This document shows, in pieces, positions 1 to 10,357 of a stretch of DNA of 37,610 bases. How positions within the stretch are numbered: the stretch's first letter is position 1; the number at the start of each line of letters is the position of its first letter. The DNA comes from Pseudomonadaceae bacterium (GTDB lineage: Bacteria; Pseudomonadota; Gammaproteobacteria; Pseudomonadales; Pseudomonadaceae): contig JAIERF010000326.1 in NCBI GenBank assembly GCA_019747075.1, forward strand, positions 1 through 37,610, given 5' to 3'. A program made the translations under genes and the position numbers. Below the pieces are notes generated by a model. That model saw nothing but the letters and a program-made list of their open reading frames with translations. It ran no database searches and was not told the DNA's origin.

Positions 1-657
1 CTGCGGATCGCCTATGGCGCTTTGGTGGCGGTGCTGTTGTACGGCCTGTACGTGTTTCCGCAACTGGCGGCCAAGGTATTGCTGGCGGCGGTTGTCTGGT
101 GGTTGCTCGCCACCTTGCTGGTGCTCAATTTCCCGCGTAGCAAGGTGGTGTTTCAGTCGCTGCCGAGCAAGGTGCTGATTGGTCTGTTGATCCTCTTGCC
201 GGCCTGGCAGGGCCTGGTGCTGCTCAAGCAGTGGCCTCTGGGCAATTACCTGATCGTGGCCGTGATGGTGCTGGTGTGGGGGGCGGATATCGGTGCTTAT
301 TTTGCTGGTCGGGCCTTTGGCAAGCGTAAGCTGGCGCCTCAGGTGAGCCCAGGCAAAAGCTGGGAGGGGGTGATCGGTGGTCTGCTCACGTGCCTGCTGA
401 TTGCTCTGGCGGTGGGTCTCTATCGCCACTGGGGGCTAGTCGAACTGGTCCTGGCCTTGGCTGGCACCTTGTTGCTGGTGATGGTCTCGGTGGTTGGCGA
501 TCTGACCGAAAGCATGTTCAAGCGCGAGGCAGGGATTAAAGACAGCAGTAATTTGTTGCCCGGTCATGGCGGAATTCTTGATCGTATCGACAGTCTGACA
601 GCCGCTATCCCGCTGTTTGCCGTGCTGCTCTGGGCGGTTGGCTGGGGCGTGCTGTGA
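1..657 (+). CDS. cdsA: Phosphatidate cytidylyltransferase, 3' part (5' end outside window)
   Basis: This inner-membrane enzyme makes CDP-diacylglycerol from phosphatidic acid and CTP, the branch point for all bacterial phospholipids. The frame is open from the first base, and 218 codons are present of a usual length near 270, so the N-terminus lies upstream of the window. Several hydrophobic membrane segments are visible. The C-terminal part carries the CDS-family signature: KR, then [20 protein letters not shown], with the metal-binding acidic residues and the HGG. The preceding PGKSWEG segment is also typical. The stop codon overlaps the GTG start of dxr (GTGA), which suggests translational coupling. 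An internal GTG at 22 is only the first in-window start-like codon and not the true start. Confidence 0.95.
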   Translation: MRIAYGALVAVLLYGLYVFPQLAAKVLLAAVVWWLLATLLVLNFPRSKVVFQSLPSKVLIGLLILLPAWQGLVLLKQWPLGNYLIVAVMVLVWGADIGAYFAGRAFGKRKLAPQVSPGKSWEGVIGGLLTCLLIALAVGLYRHWGLVELVLALAGTLLLVMVSVVGDLTESMFKREAGIKDSSNLLPGHGGILDRIDSLTAAIPLFAVLLWAVGWGVL

Positions 658-1844
658 CTATGCCGCAACAGGTCACGGTGCTGGGTGCCACCGGCTCCAT
701 AGGTCTCAGTACCCTCGATGTGATAGCGCGCCATCCGCAGCGCTATCAGGTGTTCGCCTTGACCGGCTTCAGTCGTCTGGCTGAGCTGGAAGCGTTGTGC
801 CTGCGCTTTAAGCCCCGCTACGCCGTGGTGCCTCAGTCGTCTGCCGCCCAGGCGTTGCAGTCGGCCTTGCAGGTTGCAGGCTTGGCTACTCGGGTGTTGG
901 TGGGGGAGGCCGGGCTTTGCGAGGTGGCATCCCATTCCGAGGTGGATGCGGTGATGGCGGCCATCGTCGGAGCGGCCGGTTTGCCGCCGACCCTGGCGGC
1001 GGTGGAGGCAGGCAAAAAAGTCCTGCTGGCCAACAAGGAAGCCCTGGTGATGTCCGGCGCCTTGTTTATGCAGGCCGTGCGCCGCAGTGGCGCCGTGCTA
1101 TTGCCGATCGACAGCGAGCACAACGCGATTTTCCAGTGCTTGCCCGGTGACTGTGTCCGCGGTCTGGCGCCGGTCGGTGTGCGCCGCATTTTGCTGACCG
1201 CCTCCGGTGGGCCGTTTCGTCAGACGCCGCTGGAAGAGTTGCAGCACGTCACCCCGGAGCAGGCTTGCGCCCATCCTAACTGGTCCATGGGGCGGAAGAT
1301 TTCCGTCGACTCGGCCAGCATGATGAACAAGGGCCTTGAGTTGATTGAGGCCTGTTGGTTGTTCGCTGCCAAGCCGGCCCAGGTCGAGGTGGTGATCCAT
1401 CCGCAAAGCGTGATCCATTCCCTGGTCGATTATGTCGATGGTTCGGTGCTGGCGCAGTTGGGCAATCCCGATATGCGCACACCCATCAGTCATGCTCTGG
1501 CCTGGCCGGAGCGGATTGATTCAGGGGTGGCGCCGCTGGACCTGTTTGCCGTCGCCCGGTTGGATTTTCAGGCGCCGGACGAGCAGCGCTTTCCCTGTTT
1601 GCGCCTGGCGCGGCAAGTGGCCGAGATCGGCGGCACCGCACCGGCCGTGCTGAATGCGGCCAATGAAATCGCCGTGCAGGCGTTTCTCGAGCGGCGCATC
1701 CGCTTTCCGCAGATCGCCAGCATCATTGAAGATGTATTGAATCTTGAGCCTGCCGTCGAGGTCGAAAGCCTGGATAGCGTGTTGCTGGCCGATGCCAGTG
1801 CGCGTGCACATGCCGAGCAATGGTTGCAGCGTAACGGGCGCTAA
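654..1844 (+). CDS. dxr: 1-deoxy-D-xylulose 5-phosphate reductoisomerase
   Basis: Dxr (IspC) converts DXP to 2-C-methyl-D-erythritol 4-phosphate using NADPH and a divalent metal, the committed step of the MEP isoprenoid pathway. The 396-residue product has the N-terminal nucleotide motif GATGSIG (about 11-17), LLANKEALV (about 125), the metal-binding DSEHNAIFQ, the substrate loop with [10 protein letters not shown], and HPQSVIHS. I chose GTG 654 because it overlaps the cdsA stop and gives the family length. An ATG at 660 would shorten the protein by two residues. Two more MEP genes, ispD and ispF, lie further along the window. Confidence 0.96.
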   Translation: MTMPQQVTVLGATGSIGLSTLDVIARHPQRYQVFALTGFSRLAELEALCLRFKPRYAVVPQSSAAQALQSALQVAGLATRVLVGEAGLCEVASHSEVDAVMAAIVGAAGLPPTLAAVEAGKKVLLANKEALVMSGALFMQAVRRSGAVLLPIDSEHNAIFQCLPGDCVRGLAPVGVRRILLTASGGPFRQTPLEELQHVTPEQACAHPNWSMGRKISVDSASMMNKGLELIEACWLFAAKPAQVEVVIHPQSVIHSLVDYVDGSVLAQLGNPDMRTPISHALAWPERIDSGVAPLDLFAVARLDFQAPDEQRFPCLRLARQVAEIGGTAPAVLNAANEIAVQAFLERRIRFPQIASIIEDVLNLEPAVEVESLDSVLLADASARAHAEQWLQRNGR

Positions 1845-1859
1845 ACCCGGAGGATGTCG

Positions 1860-3212
1860 ATGAGCACGCTCTATATGATTTTTGGCACCCTGGTGGCCTT
1901 GGGGGTGCTGGTCACTATTCACGAGTTTGGCCATTTCTGGGTCGCACGGCGCTGTGGCGTCAAGGTGCTGCGTTTTTCCGTCGGATTCGGTGCCCCTCTG
2001 CTGCGCTGGCAGGACCGCCAGGGCACCGAGTTTGTGATCGCGGCAATTCCGTTGGGTGGCTACGTCAAGATGCTCGATGAGCGTGAAGGCGAGGTGCCCG
2101 CTGAGTTGCTGTCCCAGGCCTTTACGCGCAAGCCGGTCAGTCAGCGTATCGCTATTGTCGCCGCCGGCCCGCTGGCGAACTTTATCCTGGCGTTTGCCTT
2201 TTTCTGGGTGCTGGCGATGCTGGGCAGTCAGCAGGTCAAGCCGGTTATCGGCGCTGTTGAGTCGGGCAGTCTGGCCGCCAGTGCCGGCCTTGAGGTCGGT
2301 CAGGAAATTGTGGCTGTCGATGGTGAGCCGACCAGTGGCTGGGGGGCGGTCAATTTGCAGTTGGTGCGGCGCCTGGGCGAAAGCGGCACTGTCTATTTGC
2401 TGGTGCGTGAGGCGGGCTCTAGCGTCGACAGTCCACGGCAGTTGCAGTTGTCGCAATGGTTGCAGGGTGAGGCGGAGCCTGACCCGATCAAGGCCCTGGG
2501 TATCAGCCCGTGGCGGCCACAGGTCGAACCTGTGCTGGCTGAACTCGATCCCGAAGGGCCGGCCAGTGCCGCGGGCCTGAAGGTGGGCGATCGTTTACTG
2601 GCGCTGGATGATGTTGCGCTTGGCGACTGGCAGCAGCTGGTCGATCGCGTGCGCAGCCGCCCGGCACAGCCGGTACAGTTACGCGTGCAGCGTGGCGATC
2701 AGATCTTTGAGTTGTCTCTGACCTTGGCCCAGCGCGGCGAAGGTGCTGCTCGCAGTGGTTATCTGGGGGCGGGTGTGCAAGGCGCGGCCTGGCCACCGGA
2801 GATGCTGCGGCAAGTCAGCTTCGGGCCGCTTGAGGCAGTGGCGGAGGGGGCGCGGCGCACCTGGATCATGAGTGTGCTGACCCTCGACTCGTTGAAGAAA
2901 ATGTTGTTTGGCGAGCTCTCGGTAAAAAACTTGAGCGGGCCGATAACCATTGCTAAAGTGGCCGGCGCTTCTGCTGAGTCCGGGGTGGGGGATTTTCTTA
3001 ATTTCCTCGCTTACTTGAGTATCAGCCTAGGCGTACTGAATTTATTGCCGATACCCGTGCTGGATGGGGGGCATCTGCTGTTTTACCTGGTTGAGTGGGC
3101 CCGTGGGCGTCCCTTGCCAGAGCGGGTGCAAGCGTGGGGCATGCAGATCGGTATCAGTTTGATTTTCGGGGTCATGCTGCTGGCCTTGATTAACGATCTG
3201 GGCCGACTGTAA
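1860..3212 (+). CDS. rseP: RseP/MucP family site-2 zinc metalloprotease
   Basis: RseP is the inner-membrane site-2 protease that cuts the anti-sigma factor (RseA; MucA in Pseudomonas) after site-1 cleavage and so releases the envelope-stress sigma factor AlgU/RpoE. The 450-residue product has the zinc motif HEFGH at residues 21-25 in the first membrane segment. Two periplasmic PDZ domains follow (roughly 110-200 and 205-290), then the second metal-ligand motif PVLDGGHL near residue 400 in a C-terminal membrane segment. I prefer ATG 1860 over ATG 1854 because GGAGG at 1849-1853 directly abuts 1854 but is correctly spaced from 1860. A strong hairpin terminator follows the gene, separating it from bamA. 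Confidence 0.95.
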   Translation: MSTLYMIFGTLVALGVLVTIHEFGHFWVARRCGVKVLRFSVGFGAPLLRWQDRQGTEFVIAAIPLGGYVKMLDEREGEVPAELLSQAFTRKPVSQRIAIVAAGPLANFILAFAFFWVLAMLGSQQVKPVIGAVESGSLAASAGLEVGQEIVAVDGEPTSGWGAVNLQLVRRLGESGTVYLLVREAGSSVDSPRQLQLSQWLQGEAEPDPIKALGISPWRPQVEPVLAELDPEGPASAAGLKVGDRLLALDDVALGDWQQLVDRVRSRPAQPVQLRVQRGDQIFELSLTLAQRGEGAARSGYLGAGVQGAAWPPEMLRQVSFGPLEAVAEGARRTWIMSVLTLDSLKKMLFGELSVKNLSGPITIAKVAGASAESGVGDFLNFLAYLSISLGVLNLLPIPVLDGGHLLFYLVEWARGRPLPERVQAWGMQIGISLIFGVMLLALINDLGRL

Positions 3213-3227
3213 ACGCACCGAGTTTCG

Positions 3228-3256
3228 AATCTGCCGCGTACTGCGGCAGATTTTTT
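3228..3256 (+). terminator. Rho-independent terminator after rseP
   Basis: A perfect 10-bp stem (AATCTGCCGC at 3228-3237 with GCGGCAGATT at 3243-3252) has a 5-base loop and runs into T's at 3251-3256. It lies 16 bp after the rseP stop and just before the bamA ribosome binding site. Confidence 0.85.
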
Positions 3257-3284
3257 ATTGTCAGTTGAAATAAGAAAGGACTTC

Positions 3285-5687
3285 ATGAAACGTCTGCTGC
3301 TAACTGCGGTGCTCTCCGCACTGATGATCGCCGAAGTTCACGCCGAGTCCTTCACTGTCTCCGACATTCGCGTCAACGGCCTGCAGCGGGTGTCCGCTGG
3401 CAGCGTGTTTGGCGCCTTGCCGCTAAATGTGGGCGAAAAAATCGACGATCGCACCTTGGTCGATGCCACGCGGGCACTGTTCAAAACCGGTTTCTTTCAG
3501 GATATCCAGCTGGGGCGTGATGGTGACGTACTGGTCATCAGCGTGGTCGAGCGTCCGTCCATCTCCGGTATCGAAATCGAAGGCAACAAGGCGATCAAGA
3601 CCGAGGACCTTCTCAAGGGTCTGAACCAGTCCGGTCTGGCCGAAGGCGAGATTTTCCAGCGCGCGACCTTGGAAGGTGTGCGTAACGAGTTGCAGCGGCA
3701 GTATGTTTCTCAGGGCCGCTATTCGGCCACCATCGACGCTGAAGTCGTACCGCAACCGCGTAACCGCGTGGCATTGAAGATCAATGTCAACGAAGGGTCG
3801 GTGGCGGCGATTCAGCATATCAACATCGTTGGCAATAGCGTGTTCCCTGAGGAAGACCTCAGTGGCCTGTTCGAGCTGAAGACCACCAACTGGCTGTCGT
3901 TCTTCAAGAATGACGACAAGTATTCCCGTGAGAAGCTCTCCGGTGACCTTGAGCGTCTGCGTTCCTACTACCTCGATCGCGGCTATATCCACATGGATAT
4001 CACCTCGACCCAGGTTTCGATTACCCCGGACAAACAACACGTGTATGTCACCGTCAACGTTGACGAAGGCGACAAGTACACCGTTAGCGGCGTAAAACTC
4101 AGCGGTGACCTCAAGGTGCCGGAGAGTGAACTCAAGGCGCTGTTGTTGGTGCGTGAAGGCCAGGTGTTCTCGCGCAAGCTGATGACCACCACGTCCGAGT
4201 TGCTGACTCGCCGGCTGGGCAACGAAGGCTATACCTTCGCCAACGTCAACGGCGTGCCGGAAGCTAACGATGACAACAACACGGTTGCCATCACCTTTGT
4301 CGTTGATCCGAGCAAGCGCGCTTACGTCAATCGCATCAACTTCCGTGGCAATACCAAGACCGAAGACGAAGTGCTGCGCCGTGAAATGCGCCAGATGGAA
4401 AATGGCTGGGCCTCGACCTACCTGATCGATCAGTCCAAGACTCGTTTGGAGCGTCTTGGCTACTTCAAGGAAGTTAACGTCGAAACGCCGAAAGTGCCGG
4501 GTAGCGATGATCTGGTCGACGTGAACTACAGCGTTGAAGAGCAGGCGTCGGGTTCCATTACCGCCAGCGTGGGCTTTGCCCAGAACGCCGGTCTGATCCT
4601 TGGCGGTTCGATCAGCCAGAACAACTTCCTCGGTACGGGTAATAAAGTCAGCCTGGGGCTGACGCGCAGCGAATACCAGAGCGCCTATAACTTCGGCTTT
4701 GTTGACCCCTACTGGACGGTTGACGGTGTGAGCCTGGGTTACAACGCCTTCTTCCGCGAGACCGATTACGATGAGCTGGATACCGACGTATCGAGCTACT
4801 CCATCGACAGCCTCGGTGTCGGCGCCACCATCGGTTACCCGATCAGTGAAACTTCGCGTCTGACCTATGGCCTGACCGCGCAGCAGGATGAGTTGAATCC
4901 TGGCTACTACACCGTGCAGCAAATTCAGGACTTCCTCGATAAGGAAGGCACCGATTTCACCAACTTCAAGGCGTCCATCGGCTGGTCCGAATCGACCCTG
5001 AACAAGGGTGTGCTGGCCACTCGTGGCGCATCCCAGAGTCTGGTGCTGCAAACCACGGTGCCGGGTAGTGACCTGTCGTTCTACAAGCTTGATTACCGTG
5101 CGCAGATATTTAAGCCGGTGACCCAGGCAACGACCCTGCGCTTCCATACCGAGTTGGGTTATGGCGACGGTTATGGTTCCACCGATGGCTTGCCGTTCTA
5201 TGAGAACTACTACGCCGGTGGCTTCGGCTCGATTCGCGGCTTCCGTGACAACTCGCTGGGCCCGCGCAGTACACCGAGTCGGGCATACCCGAATTTGCCA
5301 TACGATGCTCCCGCCAACGTCAATGCCTGTAACCCGAACACCGGTGTGTGTACCGACCCGGATCAAGATCCGTTGCCCTTCGGTGGTAACGTGATGGTCC
5401 AGGGTGGTGCCGAGTTGCTGTTCCCGCTGCCGTTCGTCAAGGATCAAAGTTCCCTGCGCACCTCATTGTTCTGGGATGTGGGCAACGTGTTCCAGACCAA
5501 TTGCGATGGTTACGAGCCCGGCGAGTGTGCGGATATCGGCATCAGCGACATGGCCAGTTCCGTGGGCGTTGGTCTGACCTGGATTACTGGTTTCGGTCCG
5601 TTGAGCTTCAGCCTGGCCGCACCGATCAAGAAACCGGACAACGCCGATACCCAGATATTCCAGTTCTCGCTCGGTCAAACGTTCTAA
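3285..5687 (+). CDS. bamA: Outer membrane protein assembly factor BamA
   Basis: BamA (Omp85) is the central beta-barrel of the BAM complex, which folds and inserts outer-membrane proteins. The 800-residue precursor starts with a signal peptide ending near VHA-ES. Five POTRA repeats follow (about 22-420; several begin with I-x-(I/V)-x-G-N-type strands such as IEIEGNKAIK and INFRGNTKTE). The C-terminal barrel has the conserved IRGF in loop 6 (GSIRGFRDNS) and ends in F (QFSLGQTF), the outer-membrane sorting signal. ATG 3285 is chosen for its signal peptide and the upstream AAGAAAGGA. An in-frame start-like codon at 3258 lies at the end of the terminator and is unlikely. A 51-bp gap separates it from skp. 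Confidence 0.96.
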   Translation: MKRLLLTAVLSALMIAEVHAESFTVSDIRVNGLQRVSAGSVFGALPLNVGEKIDDRTLVDATRALFKTGFFQDIQLGRDGDVLVISVVERPSISGIEIEGNKAIKTEDLLKGLNQSGLAEGEIFQRATLEGVRNELQRQYVSQGRYSATIDAEVVPQPRNRVALKINVNEGSVAAIQHINIVGNSVFPEEDLSGLFELKTTNWLSFFKNDDKYSREKLSGDLERLRSYYLDRGYIHMDITSTQVSITPDKQHVYVTVNVDEGDKYTVSGVKLSGDLKVPESELKALLLVREGQVFSRKLMTTTSELLTRRLGNEGYTFANVNGVPEANDDNNTVAITFVVDPSKRAYVNRINFRGNTKTEDEVLRREMRQMENGWASTYLIDQSKTRLERLGYFKEVNVETPKVPGSDDLVDVNYSVEEQASGSITASVGFAQNAGLILGGSISQNNFLGTGNKVSLGLTRSEYQSAYNFGFVDPYWTVDGVSLGYNAFFRETDYDELDTDVSSYSIDSLGVGATIGYPISETSRLTYGLTAQQDELNPGYYTVQQIQDFLDKEGTDFTNFKASIGWSESTLNKGVLATRGASQSLVLQTTVPGSDLSFYKLDYRAQIFKPVTQATTLRFHTELGYGDGYGSTDGLPFYENYYAGGFGSIRGFRDNSLGPRSTPSRAYPNLPYDAPANVNACNPNTGVCTDPDQDPLPFGGNVMVQGGAELLFPLPFVKDQSSLRTSLFWDVGNVFQTNCDGYEPGECADIGISDMASSVGVGLTWITGFGPLSFSLAAPIKKPDNADTQIFQFSLGQTF

Positions 5688-5738
5688 GCAGCGTCTGATT
5701 TTTACTAAAGACAACAGTTTTGTTGCAGGAGTTACAAA

Positions 5739-6242
5739 GTGCGTAAGTTGACTCAAGTGGTTCTGTGCATGGCGGCTCTGATGGCCACTCCAGCCTTTGC
5801 GGAGATGAAAATCGCCGTGATGAATTATCAAATGGCCCTGCTGGAGTCCGACGCAGCGAAGAAATACGCCGTGGATGCCGAGAAGAAGTTCGGCCCGCAA
5901 CTGACCAAGCTGAAGTCGCTGGAAAGTGGCGCGAAAGGTATCCAGGACCGTTTGGTCAAGGGTGGCAGCAAAATGGCCCAGGGCGAGCGCGAACGTCTTG
6001 AGCTGGAATTCAAGCAAAAGGCCCGCGACTTCCAGTTCCAGTCCAAGGAACTGAACGAGGCCAAGGCCATTGCTGACCGTGACATGCTCAAGCAGCTGAA
6101 GCCCAAGCTGGACAAGGCTGTTGAGGAAGTGATCAAGAAAGGCAACTTCGACTTGGTCCTTGAGCGCGGCGCGGTGGTGGATGTCAAACCTCAGTACGAC
6201 ATTACTCGCCAAGTCATCGAGCGCATGAATCAACAGCGCTAA
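5739..6242 (+). CDS. skp: Periplasmic chaperone Skp/OmpH
   Basis: Skp is a trimeric periplasmic holdase that carries unfolded outer-membrane proteins to BAM. The 167-residue product has a signal peptide cut after ATPAFA (residue 21). A small beta core ([14 protein letters not shown]) follows, then a long charged helical region with coiled-coil character (about 45-125), as in the tentacles of Skp, and a C-terminal strand segment. The start is GTG, preceded by AGGAG at 5727-5731. The stop overlaps the start of lpxD (TAATG). Its position between bamA and lpxD is the standard arrangement in gammaproteobacteria and fits its role. Confidence 0.92.
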   Translation: MRKLTQVVLCMAALMATPAFAEMKIAVMNYQMALLESDAAKKYAVDAEKKFGPQLTKLKSLESGAKGIQDRLVKGGSKMAQGERERLELEFKQKARDFQFQSKELNEAKAIADRDMLKQLKPKLDKAVEEVIKKGNFDLVLERGAVVDVKPQYDITRQVIERMNQQR

Positions 6243-7303
6243 TGATGTCGGTCGTGGTTTTTACCCTGGGCCAGTTGGCTGAACGTCTCGGTGCTACCTT
6301 GCGTGGCCGTGCGGACCGTCAGATTAGCGGGCTGGCAACGCTGCAAGAGGCTCAGCCTGAACAGTTGAGCTTTTTGGCCAATCCGCAGTATCGCAAGTTT
6401 CTCGGCCAAACCCAGGCGGGTGCCTTGTTGCTGACCCCCGCGGATGCCGAGGGCTATGCCGGTGATGCATTGCTGGTGGCTAACCCCTATCTGGCTTATG
6501 CAGAACTGTCCCATCTGTTTGATCGCAAGCCACAGGCCGTTGCCGGCGTGCATCCGACAGCCGTCGTCGCCGCCGATGCCCAGGTGCATGCCTCTGCCAG
6601 TATCGGCCCCTATGCTGTTATTGAGAGTGGAGCGCAGATTGCCGCTGGCGTCAGCATCGGTGCGCACTGTGTGGTTGGCGCCCGGTCGGTGGTCGGTGAG
6701 GATGGTTGGCTGGCACCGCGGGTGACCCTGTATCACGATGTGCAGATCGGTAAGCGTGTGGTCATTCAGTCGGGCGCCGTGCTCGGTGGCGAGGGTTTTG
6801 GTTTCGCCAACGAGAAGGGCGTGTGGCAGAAAATTGCCCAGATAGGCGGCGTGACCATTGGTGATGACGTCGAGATCGGCGCCAACACCACCATCGATCG
6901 TGGCGCTCTGGCTGATACTCAGATCGGTAATGGCGTGAAGCTGGATAACCAGATCATGATTGCCCACAACGTACAGATCGGTGATCACACTGCGATGGCC
7001 GGCTGTGCCGGCATTTCCGGTAGCACCAAAATCGGTAAACACTGCATGATTGCCGGTGGCGTTGGCATGGTTGGCCACATCGAGGTGTGCGACAACGTGT
7101 TCGTTACGGGCATGACCATGGTCACCCGTTCCATCACCGAGCCTGGCTCTTATTCTTCCGGTACGGCCATGCAGCCGGCCGGTGAATGGCGTAAAAGTGC
7201 GGCGCGGATTCGTCAATTGGACGAGATGGCGCGCCGTCTGCAGCAATTGGAAAAACGCCTGGCAGCCGTGACCTCAGACCAGCAGACCTCATCAGAGGCC
7301 TGA
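6242..7303 (+). CDS. lpxD: UDP-3-O-acylglucosamine N-acyltransferase
   Basis: LpxD adds the second (N-linked) hydroxyacyl chain from acyl-ACP in lipid A synthesis. The 353-residue protein has an N-terminal uridine-binding domain (about 1-100) with the conserved [14 protein letters not shown] left-handed beta-helix of hexapeptide repeats follows (about 105-310), then a C-terminal helix with the repeating [10 protein letters not shown] pattern. The catalytic histidine is H242 in [10 protein letters not shown]. The ATG at 6242 overlaps the skp stop; a second ATG at 6245 is possible. It forms a lipid A operon with fabZ, lpxA and lpxB. Confidence 0.96.
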   Translation: MMSVVVFTLGQLAERLGATLRGRADRQISGLATLQEAQPEQLSFLANPQYRKFLGQTQAGALLLTPADAEGYAGDALLVANPYLAYAELSHLFDRKPQAVAGVHPTAVVAADAQVHASASIGPYAVIESGAQIAAGVSIGAHCVVGARSVVGEDGWLAPRVTLYHDVQIGKRVVIQSGAVLGGEGFGFANEKGVWQKIAQIGGVTIGDDVEIGANTTIDRGALADTQIGNGVKLDNQIMIAHNVQIGDHTAMAGCAGISGSTKIGKHCMIAGGVGMVGHIEVCDNVFVTGMTMVTRSITEPGSYSSGTAMQPAGEWRKSAARIRQLDEMARRLQQLEKRLAAVTSDQQTSSEA

Positions 7304-7351
7304 TCCGCGAGCGTTGCGCGGCCCCACCTTCACTACAGGCTTCCCCCGAAC

Positions 7352-7792
7352 ATGATGGACATTAACGAGATTCGCGAATACTTGCCGCACCGCTACCCTT
7401 TCTTGCTGGTAGACCGGGTGACGGACCTGGACCTTGAGGCCAAACAGATTCGCGCCTACAAGAACGTGACCATCAACGAACCTTTTTTCAACGGTCACTT
7501 CCCCCAGCACCCGATCATGCCGGGTGTCTTGATCATTGAAGCCATGGCCCAGGCGGCCGGGATCATGGGCTTCAAGATGATGGACCTGAAGCCGATCGAT
7601 GGCGTGCTCTACTACTTCGTCGGCTCGGACAAGCTACGCTTCCGTCAGCCGGTAGTGCCGGGCGATCAGTTGGTTCTGGAGGCGCGTTTTATCAGTGGCA
7701 AGCGCAGCCTGTGGAAGTTTGCTTGCAAGGCCACGGTTGACGGTAAGGAAGTTTGCTCGGCTGAAATCATTTGTGCGGAACGCAAACTATGA
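7352..7792 (+). CDS. fabZ: 3-hydroxyacyl-ACP dehydratase FabZ
   Basis: FabZ dehydrates 3-hydroxyacyl-ACP in fatty acid elongation. It competes with LpxA/LpxD for the same hydroxyacyl-ACP pool, which makes its place between lpxD and lpxA meaningful. The 146-residue hot-dog fold protein has the conserved [13 protein letters not shown] near the N-terminus and the catalytic pair H49 (FNGHFPQHP) and E63 (IIEAMAQ). A 48-bp gap separates it from lpxD, and its stop overlaps the lpxA start (ATGA). A second ATG at 7355 would remove only one residue. Confidence 0.97.
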   Translation: MMDINEIREYLPHRYPFLLVDRVTDLDLEAKQIRAYKNVTINEPFFNGHFPQHPIMPGVLIIEAMAQAAGIMGFKMMDLKPIDGVLYYFVGSDKLRFRQPVVPGDQLVLEARFISGKRSLWKFACKATVDGKEVCSAEIICAERKL

Positions 7793-8565
7793 GTTTGATT
7801 GACCCTCGCGCCATCATCGATCCGTCGGCCAAGCTGGCGGATGACGTTCAGGTCGGCCCCTGGTCGATCATTGGGCCTGATGTGGAAATCGGCGAGGGTA
7901 CCGTGGTCGGTCCCCATGTGATCATCAAGGGACCGAGCAAGATCGGGCGCCACAACCGCATCTATCAGTTTTCCTCGGTGGGTGAAGACACGCCGGATCT
8001 CAAATACAAAGGCGAGGCCACGCGCCTGGTGATCGGCGATCACAACGTCATCCGCGAAGGTGTGACCATTCACCGCGGCACCATTCAGGACCGCGCGGAA
8101 ACCACCATCGGTGACCACAACCTGCTGATGGCCTACGTGCATATCGGTCACGACAGCGTAATTGCCAATCACTGCATCCTGGTCAATAACACCGCCTTGG
8201 CTGGCCATGTGCTGGTCGATGACTGGGCCATTTTGTCCGGTTTTACCCTGGTGCATCAGTTCTGCCGGATCGGCGCCCACAGCTTTTCCGGCATGGGCAC
8301 GGCGATTGGCAAAGACGTACCGGCTTTCGTCACCGTGTTCGGCAACCCGGCCGAAGCGCGCAGCATGAACTTCGAAGGCATGCGCCGCCGTGGTTTCAGC
8401 CCTGAAGCCATTCAGGCTCTGCGTCGTGCCTACAAGGTGGTCTACCGCCAGGGGTTGACGGTGGAGCAGGCCATGGCAGAAATGGCTGAGTCGGCTTCGC
8501 AGTTCCCGGAAGTAGCGTTGTTTCGTGACTCCGTGCAGGCGTCCAGCCGCGGCATCACCCGCTGA
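7789..8565 (+). CDS. lpxA: UDP-N-acetylglucosamine acyltransferase
   Basis: LpxA catalyses the first step of lipid A synthesis, moving a 3-hydroxyacyl chain from ACP to UDP-GlcNAc. The 258-residue product is a beta-helix of hexapeptide repeats (about 1-185) with catalytic H121 in [11 protein letters not shown], followed by a C-terminal helical domain. ATG 7789 is chosen because it overlaps the fabZ stop and gives the family length. A TTG six codons upstream (7771) is in frame but lies inside fabZ and adds nothing conserved. Confidence 0.97.
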   Translation: MSLIDPRAIIDPSAKLADDVQVGPWSIIGPDVEIGEGTVVGPHVIIKGPSKIGRHNRIYQFSSVGEDTPDLKYKGEATRLVIGDHNVIREGVTIHRGTIQDRAETTIGDHNLLMAYVHIGHDSVIANHCILVNNTALAGHVLVDDWAILSGFTLVHQFCRIGAHSFSGMGTAIGKDVPAFVTVFGNPAEARSMNFEGMRRRGFSPEAIQALRRAYKVVYRQGLTVEQAMAEMAESASQFPEVALFRDSVQASSRGITR

Positions 8566-8567
8566 TC

Positions 8568-9710
8568 ATGGGGTCGACCCTGCGCGTCGCCCTGGTGGCT
8601 GGCGAAGCCTCGGGCGATATTCTCGGTGCCGGCCTGATGCAGGCCTTGCGTGCTCAGCATCCTGCCATTGAATTTATTGGCGTCGGCGGCCCGCGCATGC
8701 AGGCCCAGGGGATGAACTCCTATTTCCCGATGGAGCGTCTGTCGGTCATGGGGCTGGTAGAAGTGCTCGGGCGCCTGCCGGAGTTACTGTCGCGGCGCAA
8801 ACGCCTGATTCGCACCCTGATCGAGCAAAAGCCGGATGTATTTATCGGCATCGATGCGCCGGATTTCACCCTTGGCGTCGAGCTTAAGTTGCGTCGTGCC
8901 GGAATCAAGACGGTGCACTATGTCAGCCCCTCCGTGTGGGCCTGGCGGCAGAAGCGCGTGTTCAAAATCCGCGAAGCCTGCGACCTGATGCTCACCCTGT
9001 TTCCCTTCGAAGCGCAGCTTTACCAGGCCCATCAGGTGCCGGTGCGTTTCGTTGGGCATCCGCTGGCTAACACTATTCCGCTTGAACTCGATCGTGCAGC
9101 GGCCCGTTCCGGCCTTGGCTTGCCTCTGGATGCTCCGGTGGTGGCGCTGTTGCCGGGTAGTCGTGGCGGTGAAGTGGGCAAGCTCGGCGGTTTGTTTCTC
9201 GATGCTGCCGAGTTGCTGTTGCAGGCCCGGCCACAGCTGCGCTTTGTCTTGCCATGTGCCAGCCCTGAGCGGCGCGTGCAACTGGAAGCGTTAATGGCCG
9301 GGCGTAAACTGCCGCTGACGTTGCTCGATGGCCAGTCTCATGAGGCCCTCGCGGCCTGCGATGCGGTTTTGATTGCCTCGGGCACCGCGACTCTAGAGGC
9401 GCTGCTGTGTCAGCGGCCAATGGTGGTGGCTTATCGCGTTGCGCCGCTGACCTATCGCATCCTCAAGCGGCTGGTGAGTAGTGCTTATATCTCACTGCCC
9501 AATCTGCTGGCTGGTCGTCTGTTGGTGCCTGAGCTGATTCAGGATGCCGCGACCCCCGAAGCGCTGGCCGCTACTCTGTTGCCGTTGCTGGAAAATGGCG
9601 CGGGCCAGACTGCCGAATTTTCCGCTATTCATCGCAGCCTGCGCCTGGATGCCTCGACGCAGGCGGCCGAAGCCGTGTTGGCATTGATCGCAGGCCAGTC
9701 ATGCAGCTAG
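8568..9710 (+). CDS. lpxB: Lipid-A-disaccharide synthase
   Basis: LpxB is a peripheral inner-membrane GT-B glycosyltransferase (family GT19) that joins UDP-diacylglucosamine and lipid X into the lipid A disaccharide. The 380-residue protein opens with [18 protein letters not shown]. It contains [21 protein letters not shown] and the nucleotide-binding [10 protein letters not shown] near residue 195, followed by the C-terminal Rossmann domain ([12 protein letters not shown]). The ATG lies two bases after the lpxA stop, and the end overlaps rnhB by 10 bp. Confidence 0.96.
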   Translation: MGSTLRVALVAGEASGDILGAGLMQALRAQHPAIEFIGVGGPRMQAQGMNSYFPMERLSVMGLVEVLGRLPELLSRRKRLIRTLIEQKPDVFIGIDAPDFTLGVELKLRRAGIKTVHYVSPSVWAWRQKRVFKIREACDLMLTLFPFEAQLYQAHQVPVRFVGHPLANTIPLELDRAAARSGLGLPLDAPVVALLPGSRGGEVGKLGGLFLDAAELLLQARPQLRFVLPCASPERRVQLEALMAGRKLPLTLLDGQSHEALAACDAVLIASGTATLEALLCQRPMVVAYRVAPLTYRILKRLVSSAYISLPNLLAGRLLVPELIQDAATPEALAATLLPLLENGAGQTAEFSAIHRSLRLDASTQAAEAVLALIAGQSCS

Positions 9711-10300
9711 GCCTGGATTTCACCCTGGTTGAAGAGCTGGTCGCAGGGGTTGATGAAGTAGGCCGTGGGCCTCTGTGTGGAGCGGTGGTCACGGCGGCGG
9801 TGATCCTCGATCCGGCGCGGCCAATCCTTGGTCTAAACGATTCGAAAAAACTCACCGAAGCGCGCCGCGAGCTGCTGTTCGATGAGATTCGCGAGAAGGC
9901 TCTGTCTTGGTGCATCGCCCGCGCCGAGGTCGAGGAAATCGATCAGCTGAACATCCTTCACGCCACCATGCTGGCCATGCAGCGCGCCGTTGCTGGCTTG
10001 CATATCACCCCACGGCTGGCCCTGATCGACGGTAATCGCTGCCCGCAACTGGCGGTGCCCAGCGCTGCCGTAGTCAAGGGGGACAGCAAGGTGCCGGCGA
10101 TTGCCGCGGCGTCGATCCTCGCCAAGGTCAGTCGTGATCGGGAAATGCAGGTGCTTGATCGTCAGTATCCGGGCTACGGTATCGCTGGACACAAGGGCTA
10201 CCCGACGGCGGTGCACCTCGAGGCATTGCAGCGTTTGGGGCCGACGCCCGTCCACCGGCGTTCATTCGGGCCGGTCCGGCGCTTGCTCGAACAGTCCTGA
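9701..10300 (+). CDS. rnhB: Ribonuclease HII
   Basis: RNase HII removes RNA, including single misincorporated ribonucleotides, from RNA-DNA hybrids. The 199-residue protein has the N-terminal acidic pair in [14 protein letters not shown] (D18, E19), the third acidic residue in ALIDGNRCP, and the conserved KVSRDREM and GHKGYPT segments. It overlaps the lpxB end by 10 bp, so it is probably the last gene of the lipid A operon. In P. aeruginosa PAO1 I remember another gene between rnhB and dnaE; here they are adjacent with an 86-bp gap. Confidence 0.95.
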   Translation: MQLGLDFTLVEELVAGVDEVGRGPLCGAVVTAAVILDPARPILGLNDSKKLTEARRELLFDEIREKALSWCIARAEVEEIDQLNILHATMLAMQRAVAGLHITPRLALIDGNRCPQLAVPSAAVVKGDSKVPAIAAASILAKVSRDREMQVLDRQYPGYGIAGHKGYPTAVHLEALQRLGPTPVHRRSFGPVRRLLEQS

Positions 10301-10333
10301 GTCAGTTCACCCAGCGCAGCTGTTGTTTCCAGT

Positions 10334-10357
10334 AAGGCCCGGTACAATCCGGGCCTT
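10334..10357 (+). terminator. Hairpin between rnhB and dnaE (possible terminator, with a promoter-like element in its loop)
   Basis: A perfect 9-bp stem (AAGGCCCGG at 10334-10342, CCGGGCCTT at 10349-10357) encloses a 6-base loop TACAAT. A T-rich stretch (GTCGTTTTTG) follows 1-8 bases later. The loop matches a sigma70 -10 box, so the same bases may serve the dnaE promoter. Which role dominates cannot be read from sequence. Confidence 0.45.

Noticed and set aside
3423-5447. 674-codon open frame antisense to bamA
   Set aside because: It mirrors the GC-rich third-position bias of bamA, has no recognisable domain or ribosome site, and bamA is certain.
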